64,000 bases of DNA from NCBI GenBank assembly GCA_022577435.1, contig JAKOON010000006.1, positions 18,629,501-18,693,500 of the forward strand, in the 5' to 3' direction. Positions 50,797 through 61,321 of the stretch are shown here, in pieces; position 1 is the stretch's first letter, and each line of letters starts with the position of its first letter. The notes beneath the pieces are model-generated. The model had not been told where the DNA came from and ran no database searches. It was given only the letters and a program-made list of their open reading frames with translations. The stretch comes from Embiotoca jacksoni. Lineage: Eukaryota; Chordata; Actinopteri; Embiotocidae. A program made the position numbers and the translations under genes.

Positions 50797-51285
50797 GAGC
50801 ACCTGAGATCACACCTGAGATCACACCTGAGATCACAGTGGAGCTCCTGAGATCACAGTGGAGCTCCTGAGATCACGGTGGAGCACCTGAGATCACACCT
50901 GAGATCACACCTGAGATCACAGTGGAGCACCTGAGATCACAGTGGAGCACCTGAGATCACGGTGGAGCACCTGAGATCACGGTGGAGCTCCTGAGATCAC
51001 AGTGGAGCACCTGAGATCACACCTGAGATCACAGTGGAGCACCTGAGATCACAGTGGAGCACCTGAGATCACAGTGGAGCACCTGAGATCACAGTGGAGC
51101 ACCTGAGATCACGGTGGAGCTCCTGAGGTCACAGTGGAGCTCCTGAGATCACACCTGAGATCACAGTGGAGCTCCTGAGATCACGGTGGAGCTCCTGAGA
51201 CCACACCTGAGATCACAGTGGAGCTCCTGAGATCACGGTGGAGCTCCTGAGACCACTCCTGAGACCACAGTGGAGCTCTTTAAAC
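50797..51285. repeat. Minisatellite of 20-bp and 12-bp units
   Basis: Head-to-tail array. The 20-bp unit is CCTGAGATCACAGTGGAGCW (W = A or T). A 12-bp unit, CCTGAGATCACA, is a truncated form interspersed among them. Sporadic A/G variants occur at the AC(A/G)GTGG position. It would lie in the first intron of ZNF-C. Confidence 0.9.
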
Positions 51286-51812
51286 ACTAGATGCACCATG
51301 ACATGGTTACACGAGTCCAGAGTAGTTTCAACTCCGTTTAAAGGGACACTGCAGCTTTTTAAAAAGGCCCAGACAGGTTCATCTCCCCTCACAGCAGCTT
51401 TCACTCTGCTGACGTGCCCTTGAGCGGGACGACAGATGTCTTCAGGCTGGAGACACTATGATGTAGCTGACAGGTGTGACAGTACTTCCCTTATTGGAGA
51501 CAGACTCTGAAGATGAACAACGATGGAATAAAACAGACAGCGAGGGAATTCCTGGGGATTATTTGAGGGATTAATTGATCACAAAATTATGAGAAACAGA
51601 ACACCTGGGTTAGAGTATTATATCCATCTATCTATATCTATATATATTTGAAACAATATTATAATCATCCACGTTACCACCAACAGTCTGGTGGAGAACT
51701 AAGATGAAATGAAATATTAAAAATGATATGGCTTGGTACGTCTGGTCTCCTGTCTGTCATCACTGTTTAGCAGTGATGGAGAGTGACGAGGTACATTTAT
51801 TATACATTTATT

Positions 51813-51816
51813 ATAT

Positions 51817-51867
<51 letters not shown>
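51813..51867. repeat. (TA)n microsatellite
   Basis: Imperfect then perfect TA run in the proposed ZNF-C first intron. Elsewhere in 51290-52958 the sequence is AT-rich with no gene-like content. Confidence 0.9.
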
Positions 51868-52975
51868 TACTGCACTTCAGTACATGGAAAATTAAAGGTA
51901 TTTGTATTTAAGAATTTCCATTTGAAAGCTACTTTATGCCAGTTCAGCACATTTCAGAGGGAAATATTGTACTTTCTACTCCACTACATTATTACTTCAT
52001 TATTTTGAAGATGAAGATTCAACATAATGGACATTTTACAGTCTTTTAAAATACAACATTGTTAAAATGAAACCAGTGGTTTCCAATGTGTTTATTTCCT
52101 AAAGTATTCCAACAGTCAGTGAGCAGTCGGGGTACATTTCAGATGTCTGAGTTAAGCAGCTCCACTAACTCGTGATTTTTCCCTCTAAACTTCTCACAAG
52201 GTCTCATTTCCAGAAAGGTTGAAATGATCAATATCTCAACAAAAATGTAAGATGAGAGGGAAAAAGTCCAAAAACTGAAATGACAACTTTTGTTTTTTCT
52301 TCTTCCTTCATCCAGTAATCATCTGACGACCCCTCAGATGTATCTGATGTCCCTGTAAATAAAAGTGTATATAAAGTGGTTCAAACTAGCTCCAGCTGCC
52401 GAAGCTCCAACAGTAAAATGCTGCTGACACACCGATGCTTCACTATAATCGATCTAATCTCGCCATATATGATCTGATTTATCAGTCAGAAGGATCAAAT
52501 CAGTCCATTCGCTCCATTTTGCTGCTAACACGTCTATACCTTTATTGAAGCAGGACTTTTCATGCGAGCTTTTTAAGTACAATGGTTTGATTAAAACCAG
52601 TGATGACTCGACGGACTGGTGCTTTTGGAAGCACATTGCATTAAGTCGTTGTATTCGTTATGTGGGTGAATATGGGCCCAGTGCAGTGACAAGGATTGTG
52701 TTGTCCCTTGTAGTGTAAGACCAGTTATTATTTTGTACTGTAACTCACAAAGACTGGACAACATCTTTAACTTAATCATTGTTATCTTGAGCTGAGTTGA
52801 TGTTAGTCCTATAATGTACTAATAGCGGAGACAGTCGGCAACGGCAGCAAAAGTATTACTCAGTTGTCTGCCACAGCTGTGGCCATAATACATATGCAGT
52901 CACTTGCTGTAGATTGTTATGTGAATGTTGACTGACACTTGATCCTTCACCTTCGCAGGTTTGTATATTTGAGAG

Positions 52976-55900
52976 ATGGGCTCTGAAAACCCAGAGGACT
53001 TTGAACCCGCTGTGATCCTCGCTGAAGAAGATCAGCAAGAAATCGGAGGCCTGATCAACTCCGATGGTGAAGAAGTGGATTTCTCCGATCTCAGTGAGTA
53101 AATCAAATCAGCAAGAAGACATTGAATGTCAGGAAAAATAGAAGCCCTGAACATTGTAAAGCAATCCAGTGGGACAGTTGTGTAAATGCTGACTATCTAA
53201 TATTTTGATTTGTAGACACGTAGTGATTTGTTTGTAGTTTTTGGTGATGTCCCTTGCACGTAAATGATATCTGCCTTTTAGTATTGAGCTGTGTGACATA
53301 TCACAACAAAGTAAAGGTTTAAACTTACAATTGATTCAACACAGAACAGTTCTAATTCGGGAACATCGAATGTCTTGGCTCGGTCCATCATACAGGCGTT
53401 TCTGTTGTTTGTGTGAGTGTTGTTGTCTGTAAATACGTTTTAGTTATTTATACCGAACTGAGCTGTAAAGACATAAACCTGCATTAGTAATGACTTTGAT
53501 TCAGCAGTCTGTATCTTAACAAGAGCGGATCAACCATCGAGGTGATGTTCGGCCTCAGATGGTTGATAACATCGAAATCTGACGAGCATCATTGAATTCA
53601 CAAACAAGGACAGAAATGCCAGTTTTCCCTCAGCGGCCTGGTTCAGAGTGCTCATGTTAGTGTTTGCTGTCAGTCAGACAAGTTTGACTGACAAGAGTTT
53701 CTGCAGATGAAGGCGGACTGTAGGTGAGTGTGCTGTAAGTGTAAGTTATAGTTTTTATCATATGGAGTTATAAATTCAGTGTAAACATCCACAGCCAACT
53801 CGGTGCATTCACTGCCTAGTTTATCCAGTCAGTATTGAATGTGTGAATGCGTGAAGGAGCAACATCTGGATCTCTGATGGTGAAAACATTTCATTACTTA
53901 CCCAGAGGGATTTCACTTTTTGTCACCCAGTGCCAATACTGATATCTAATTTTAGACTTTCAGTGCAAAAGGAATCTTTAAAAAAAAAAAGTATTTATAA
54001 AATCGGGGTATTTAAAATGTATCTGAAATAACTGAGATAATTGTGACTGTAAAATATACTATTGACTCTTTTCAAGCTAAGTGTTTTATGATATAAACAT
54101 GATATTGTCCGGACTTCTGTGGGACCACATCAACATTAATGAGCATTCAGACCATGTAAACACAGGAGCATCTTAAAGATGTAATTGATTCTGTGTCCGT
54201 AACAGCTGGGCGGCACAGTGGTGCAGTGGTTAGCATTGTTGCCTCACAGCAAAAAGGTTCCCGGTTCGAATCCGGTCCTGGGCCTTCCTGTGCGGAGCCT
54301 GCATGTTCTCCCTGTGCCCGCGTGGGTTCTCTCCAGGTGCTCCAGCTTCCTCCCACCGTCCAAAAAAACATGCTCCTCCTGTCCACATGCCCAAGTGTCC
54401 CTGAGCAAGACACTAAACCCTAAATTGCTCCCGATGGTGTACCGTCAGTATGTTGTAAGTCGCTTTGGATAAAAGCGTCAGCTAAATGTAACAAACACTT
54501 GTCCTTTTAATCAGACTTGCATTTTGTTCTCTTTGGTGACACTTGACCCGCATAAAACAACATTACCCGACATTTTGGTTGCTTCTACTTTCTTTGCCAT
54601 GTTGATATTGTAATTATTTTTCTGCTGCTGACAATTTCCTTGGCATCTTCAGGCACTTGTGCTCATCACACAGGAAGTTGTTTTTGCGTTAGGTTCCCGT
54701 GTTTCCCTCCCTGATTACCGTAACCAGGCACCTTGTTTACATGACTGGTCAGAAGTCAGCTTCCTGGAGAACACAGACTGTAACCTGGTGATTGAAGTGC
54801 ATGTAAACACACCGTCACTTCAGCTCACAGACTGTTGTGAAAATACCCCCTCAACGTTTCTGTTTTACAAAATGAATATCTGTTCTTGTCTTTATGTGTT
54901 CACACAGGAGTGAGTGCTGTCGCTGGCATCGTCCCTGCAGAGGCTCCGCCGAAGACATTCGATCATAGTGAGAATGAAAAACCGCCATCACTTCACAGCT
55001 GCTCAGTTTGTGGGAAAGACTTCCCCTACGCCTCGAAGCTTCAGCGACACCTACGCACTCACTCGGGAGAGAGGCCTTTCCCTTGCTCCATGTGTGAGAA
55101 GAGATTTCCAGAGAAGGGGCTTCTCATGATCCACGAAAGGGTCCACACCGGGGAGAAGCCGTTCCCATGCACTTTCTGTGAGAAAAGGTTTGCCAGCCAG
55201 GGGGAGCTGCGGCTACACCGGCGGACGCACACCGGCGAGAGGCCGTATCACTGCTCCATCTGTCTGAAGAGCTTTTCCCGACACTGGCACCTGAAAACGC
55301 ACCTCGAGGCGATGCACTCTGAGGTCGTCGCAGGCTTCACGAGGAAGAAGTTTCCCTGCTCAGATTGTGAAAAGAGCTGTAACTCAGCCGCCGAGCTGAG
55401 AGATCATCAGAGGACTCACACTGGAGAGAGACCCTTTCAGTGCTCATTCTGTGACAAACGGTTTGCCCTGTCGGGTACTCTGGTGAGACACGAGCGGCTC
55501 CATACCGGCATCACGCCCTACCACTGCTCTGACTGCGGGAAGACATTTGCACAGCAGTGGACCCTGACCACACACATGCGGACTCACACGGGAGAGAAAC
55601 CGTACAGCTGCACGCAGTGCGATAAGTCCTTCGTCGCTCCCGGAGAGCTTCGGAGGCACACCAGGATTCACACCGGAGAAAAGCCGTATAACTGCTCCGA
55701 CTGTGGGAGGCACTTCTCACTGGCGGGAACTCTCAGAAACCACAAACGGTCTTGTACGCAGAGCAAGAATGAATCGGTCCCTGGTGTCGTCTCGAGCCCG
55801 GCTCAAGCTGCAGTTGGTGAACAATCCCAGCAAGACCTGGCCGGCAACATCAGCTCAGAGGTAGTGACAATACACAGAGGTAGTCAAAGCAGGATCTGTG

Positions 55901-58111
55901 TTTTTATCTGCATTGTTCCCTCCATTTGTTCTTGTGCATCTGTGTTTCCAGGTGTCTGACAGCCGGCCTGGTGCAGCGCAGCCTCAGTGCTCAGAGCGGC
56001 TGAACTGTGACAAAGCAGCTCAGTGTGAAAATCACCTGAGAGAACCAGCAGACCAGCCGGACGACACTGCTTCTAGTCCGCATATGAATGTAATAGTGAA
56101 AGAGGAAGAAGAGGAGGAACCCCTGTGTGGTACATAAACAGGAGACTGCACATGTTCTTCTTATGAATGAAAAGAAGCATGAATACCTTTGATCATGACT
56201 TTTGATATTTAGGGGTTGTTGTTGTTGTTGTTGTTTTTCTCCCCCAGTAGAGGAAACTCCAGACCAGGTGTCTGGTGGTGAAGATTGTACCATGTCAGAG
56301 GAAAGTGAAGAGCAGCATCAGGAAAGCAACACAGAAATTAGGATTACAGTAAAGGAGGAAGAAGAGGAGCCTATCAACAGTAAGGAAAACACATGAAAAT
56401 GATGATTATTACATTGAACAAAGAGTTGATGCTTCCGTCTTTACTCGTGCTCCTTAACTGGGATCTAGTTTCAATAAATAAATGGACAAGTTGTTAAGGA
56501 TTCCTTTACTGAGCGGATTAGAACATGTTTTTCTCCCTGATTAAAACAAAAAATATTATTTTTCCTCTACTTTGAATTACAGAAAACGCAGCACTTTTTA
56601 TTTACTCTTTTCACTATTTTACTACATTCACACTTATCAGAGCAACTCCTGCATCAGTACAAAACAGTGCACACGAGCGTTTAGGGTGGTTTTGATACTA
56701 ATATCCCGTCATGCTGAAATCCATGATCAAGCAGCAGCGAGCTGCATCCCGTCACACTTTGTTATTGACATCTGTCATTGACAGATTTCATTACTTGTCG
56801 CCTAATTCTGAGTTTGTGAAGCAGTATGATTCAAGTTTTAGATTTTTATCTGGTTATTTGCTCCTTAGAAGCTGCTTTATTTTCTTTCTTTTTTTTTAAG
56901 ACAGAACCATAATACTGTATTATTTTTGGTGACAGAAAGTGAAGTGTGTCTTATAGCAGTTCACTCCGACTGACTCTTACGTGTCTCAGAACAAACCTCT
57001 GCGAGAGAATTTTATATTTCCTCGATTTTATGTAATTTCCCAAAATGTATTTGACAATTCAAGGACCTTTTGATGCATTCATTTCAGTTCAGCGGAAAAG
57101 CTAACATTGTCTCTTTCTTCCAGTGTTATGTTATGTATGACTTGCAGAAGACCCTTGTGCACAGAGGGATAGCTAATCTAGAGATGAGAAATTAATATTG
57201 CTGTTGTGGAGATGTTTCAAGTTGGGACATGTTTCTTGTTCTTAGTGGGATTAAAGATTTGGTCCAGTTTTTATTTGACTAATTCATCAAAGTCTTCACA
57301 ATACAGCGCACGGTTATATTTGAAGGGTCGATCATTGGGTGCCTTGTTTTCACCACGGCGAGCAGTGTTTTAACAAGTTCACGTTTCAACCCTTTCCATT
57401 TTTGTTTCCACAGTGTCTATGGAAGACCGTGATCACGTGACGGACAGTGAAAAAGAAAGCTGTCCAGCATCCCCAGTGCAGGACCTGCAAAACAACCATC
57501 TGACAAAGAGCTCTTACTGCTGTGGGCTTTGTGGAAGAGACTGCCACAAGATGTCCGCTCTTCAGATCCACATGCGAATTCACTCGGGAGAGAAACCGTA
57601 CCAGTGCACTCTGTGTGGGAAACAGTTTACCCAGAAAGGTCAACTCAAAGGTCACTATAAAGTTCACACTGGAGAGAAACCGTTCTCCTGCCCGGACTGT
57701 GGCAAGAGCTTCGCCCACTCTGGGGCCATGAACAGGCATCGGCTCACACACACGGGAGAAAGGCCCTACCACTGTTCGGTGTGTGACAGGAGCTTCAACC
57801 AATCAGGCCGCTTAAGGGAACACGAGAAAATCCACTTTGGGGAAAAGTTTGACTGTCCCGAGTGCGAAAAGAGTTTCACGCGATCTTCAAGCCTCAAGAA
57901 CCATTTCAGGCTTCACACGGGGGAGAGGCCGTACGGCTGCGACATCTGCGGGAGAGGCTTCAGCCGCTCGCAAAGTCTGAGGCTGCACAAACGAAAGCAC
58001 GAGCAGATTCAGACTGAGGAGGATTCGGCATTCAGTGTGAAGAACGACGACTTCTCGCAGAGTGACGATAACTCTCCAATTAACATGTGCATCACAGATA
58101 AAAATGACTGA
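52976..58111 (+). CDS. C2H2 zinc-finger protein ZNF-C, two finger arrays
   Basis: Five coding exons on plus: 52976-53093, 54908-55860, 55952-56129, 56248-56379, 57414-58111, summing to 692 aa with all phases matching. Exon 1 is acidic and carries QEIGGLINSDGEEVDFSDL, also found in ZNF-A. Exon 2 encodes nine fingers (from residue 69); the fourth has a lengthened His spacing (HLEAMH) and the ninth ends in Cys (HKRSC). Exons 3 and 4 (residues 358-460) are acidic and finger-free, each with a VKEEEEE run. Exon 5 encodes six more fingers starting YCCGLCGRDC, then an acidic Ser-rich tail without the GRPKQQ motif. Exons 3-5 resemble a complete small zinc-finger gene, and MSEESEEQ in exon 4 could be an internal start, so two overlapping transcripts or an old fusion are possible. 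Confidence 0.78.
54208..54492 (+). mobile_element. tRNA-derived SINE (copy 2) with L2-type tail
   Basis: Begins GGGCGGCACAGTGGTGCAGT, has a perfect polymerase III B box (GGTTCGAATCC at about 54263), and ends in AAGTCGCTTTGGATAAAAGC, the tail shared with fish L2 LINEs. It lies in the first coding intron of ZNF-C. Confidence 0.75.
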
Positions 58112-58921
58112 TGTATTTATATAACCAGATATGTACTAGTAGTATTATTAAAGGAATATAGGCAGTAAAACATGAAGTGAATGAGGGGAAAGTAAGGGAC
58201 TACCTCTGTGAATAGACCGTCATTAAACCTTTATGTGGTGTTTCACACAAAAAGTATTAAATGTTTCACTCCCAGAACATTGCAGATGTGCCAGGTGATG
58301 CAAATAACATCACAGTTTTAGACAATACAACAAACACAACTTTTGTAAAATCTTGGAAACTGTTTAGGTAATAAATTTTAGAGGTCATATTTATGCTGAT
58401 TTATCAGTCTTCACCAGTGTTGCATTGGAATATTGCCCTCACATTTAGAGTATTATGGTAGTTTAAAGAACTCATCAAAGGTCTGTGATTTCATTTTTTC
58501 CATGCAGTATTTGTCATCAAACTAATCGTGTATGTGGAAATTGGATTAAAAAATAATTATGTTTTTGTACCAGGCGGCCATTGAGCAGGTGAAGAATCAG
58601 GTGAAACTGGAATTTATTCTTCTGGAAATTTGCGCCAAAAAGGAAACATGAACTCGTGATGTGTATCAGATCTTTGCCAAAACCATTGCCCGTTAGTGGT
58701 GAATAATTTTCAATCTCTGTTTTGTGCAGTAGTTATTCAAGAACCAAATCGTGAAACAGGTTCACCTGGTTTTAACAGGTCTTAAAGGCCAAGTAACTGT
58801 TGTGAATAAAGGAATCCTTCTCGAAGGTTGTGATATAAAAGGCATTAATTGAAGCCATGTCGATGGTAAACGTTACACAGTGCTGCCTCTGTCTAATTGT
58901 ATGGGACATGTTATACTGAAC

Positions 58922-58927
58922 AATAAA
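58922..58927 (+). terminator. Candidate polyadenylation signal, ZNF-C
   Basis: AATAAA about 0.8 kb past the ZNF-C stop codon. A short copy of the 37160 repeat family follows at about 58983, then AT-rich sequence to 59470. Confidence 0.4.
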
Positions 58928-59699
58928 AGTAAAAGAGCAGAAGACTACTATTCTTGAGGTTTTAGGAGCTTAGCGACAACCTATAACCCCGTTTCCAGAA
59001 AAATTGGCACGCTGTGTGAATTTTGAAACGCGGTTGTAGATGTCCTTCCCAAGTATTTTGGAAGAAGCACATTTTTTTTTAAATTGAGGCCAAAGAATAC
59101 AAAAATGTATTGTAGCTTCCGGCAAAGGAAAATGTGGTTTTTTTTACCGGCAGAAATGGAATAAAGTTGGAGTTCCACATTTGAAAGACACTTGCAGCAA
59201 AGGTCTTTAAGTTTATTTTCAGGCTACTTGAACCAGTATTTTTTTCAAAATCTCGTGAACCTTTGAGCTGTTGAAGTTAGGCAATATATCCAAGCAAACA
59301 CACACAAAAAAATGAAATGAGTGAAATAATGAAGTGCCTACTATGTCCAACGAATCTATTTTATTCTGCATGTTGTGATTTCTCACTTGATTAAGAACTG
59401 ATATAATTCAAAGACTGCCGGCAACAAACCCTGATATTATTCGACATTTTCCTTTATCTCTAATCTTACACTTCCCCGCAGTGACATACCCGCTGCCAGC
59501 CGAACTGATCAGAGTTACAGGATTCCCAGCTGCTCCTGAAGGCAGCACCCTTGAAAGAAAACACACTCCCGACATTTGTCGTTTTTAAACCCAGACCTCT
59601 CGACCCGATCATAACTTAGTCATCGCTGTATAAGTGAGCTTGAGGTGGTTGACATTAACACACGCGGTCGTTAATCATTCGTAAATCCGACGTGAGGTT

Positions 59700-60130
59700 G
59701 TCGGAGGGCTCCTCGACCGGGAGGTCTAGAAATTACGAGGTGTCCTGAACGCGACGTGGGAATAAACACGGTGACCATGCAGGCGGTCGAGGTGGTCAGC
59801 GTTACGTGACGTTTACTTCAAGGAAAAGTTTGCCGTGTGGGCTGCATTTCAACGGAAAGCTCAAAGGATATCCGGGTAAGCACCGCTGAAGTTCCCGGTC
59901 CCGTCGGTGACCGGGAACTCCCGTTAACTACCGACACAGACGTGTGTGAAACACTGTTAAAGGAAGCTAACGCGAATATACGCTGCATGTTCCGCATTAA
60001 CGTCCCGCTCCGTCTAATGCGGCTCGTTGAGTGTTTTCTCTTTGCCGCAGTTACCCGAGTGAAGCCAGCCAGTCCTGAAAACAGGGTTTCATTCACGTGT
60101 CCTGGTTGAACTTTGACATTTACGTGTTTG
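59700..60130 (+). promoter_or_regulatory. Probable promoter and leader exon of the glucosidase-like gene
   Basis: CpG-rich region with a candidate leader exon ending ATCCGG|gtaagc (donor at 59876). GTTACGTGACG lies at about 59803, and a palindromic E-box CACGTG at 60094-60099. Acid alpha-glucosidase genes of mammals are regulated by TFEB through CACGTG-type sites, so these deserve notice; function here is inferred only. Confidence 0.45.
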
Positions 60131-60409
60131 TTTTTTTTCTACTCGGTGGCAGCTGAAGTTAGCTCACTAAGTGGCTAACTTTAGCTAGCCCTGTGGCTCC
60201 GTAGCAACACCGTCGCTTTGGACAAAATGTCTTACGAGTGAGGACGCTCATAATACCTGGGCTTTAACGATACCGTGATTATAAACGTACCCTCGGTCAG
60301 AGCGACGTTTTATTCAGAGGGATGTAACTGCAGATAGTAAGATAGTCACACCCGCGTGTGACCTCAAGATAAATGCTGCAATTAAAGATAACGTGTGTCG
60401 TTATGGTCG

Positions 60410-61058
60410 ACAAACACACTGCGATGACGCATGTTGGTGTGACGTCACATCTGTGAACGTACTGCGACGATGCATGTTGGTGTGACGTCACATCTGTGAA
60501 CGTACTGCGATGACGTATGTTGGTGTGACGTCACATCTGTGAACGTACTGCGACGATGCATGTTGGTGTGACGTCACATCTGTGAACGTACTGCGACGAT
60601 GCATGTTGGTGTGACGTCACATCTGTGAACGTACTGCGATGACGTATGTTGGTGTGACGTCACATCTGTGAACGTACTGCGATGACGTATGTTGGTGTGA
60701 CGTCACATCTGTGAACGTACTGCGACGATGCATGTTGGTGTGACGTCACATCTGTGAACGTACTGCGATGACGCATGTTGGTGTGACGTCACATCTGTGA
60801 ACGTACTGCGACGATGCATGTTGGTGTGACGTCACATCTGTGAACGTACTGCGACGATGCATGTTGGTGTGACGTCACATCTGTGAACGTACTGCGATGA
60901 TGTATGTTGGTGTGACGTCACATCTGTGAACGTACTGCGATGACGTATGTTAGTGTGACGTCACATCTGTGAACGTACTGCGACGATGCATGTTGGTGTG
61001 ACGTCACATCTGTAAAGTACTGCGACGATGCATGTTGGTGTGACGTCACATCTGTGAT
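60410..61058. repeat. 43-bp tandem array, each unit with a perfect CRE
   Basis: Fifteen copies of TGACGTCA start at 60440, 60483, 60526, 60569, 60612, 60655, 60698, 60741, 60784, 60827, 60870, 60913, 60956, 60999 and 61041. Spacing is exactly 43 bp except the last step (42, from a one-base loss in 61011-61020). The CRE lies inside GTGACGTCAC. The second half of each unit varies among a few forms (TGACGTATG, TGACGCATG, CGATGCATG), while the CRE never varies. The array lies in the presumed first intron of the glucosidase-like gene. Confidence 0.95.
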
Positions 61059-61321
61059 AGTTGTTTTTTTGGGGCTTAATGTGTCCATAAATGTTGACTC
61101 GAATGATCCCAAAGAATTTGGACTCATTGAATTAAAATTATTGTCTCCTTTTATTTCCTCTTACTCCTTTTTCTGCTAAATAAGAGAAGCTATGATTTTC
61201 ACCTCACTGATGTGTACACTTCTTCTTCTTCTTCTTCCATCTCTAATCAGCAGAGGACGTGTTGCTGCACTGAACTTTGTCCTGCTGTCTCTTATCGCAG
61301 TGTTTCACCACCATTATCGCC

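Noticed and set aside
54208..54280. tRNA gene
   Set aside because: A good B box is present but there is no cloverleaf, and the sequence continues into a SINE body and L2-type tail.
60410..61058. CRISPR-like regular array
   Set aside because: Units are directly abutting with no unique spacers, the host is a vertebrate, and no cas-like genes are present; it is a tandem repeat.
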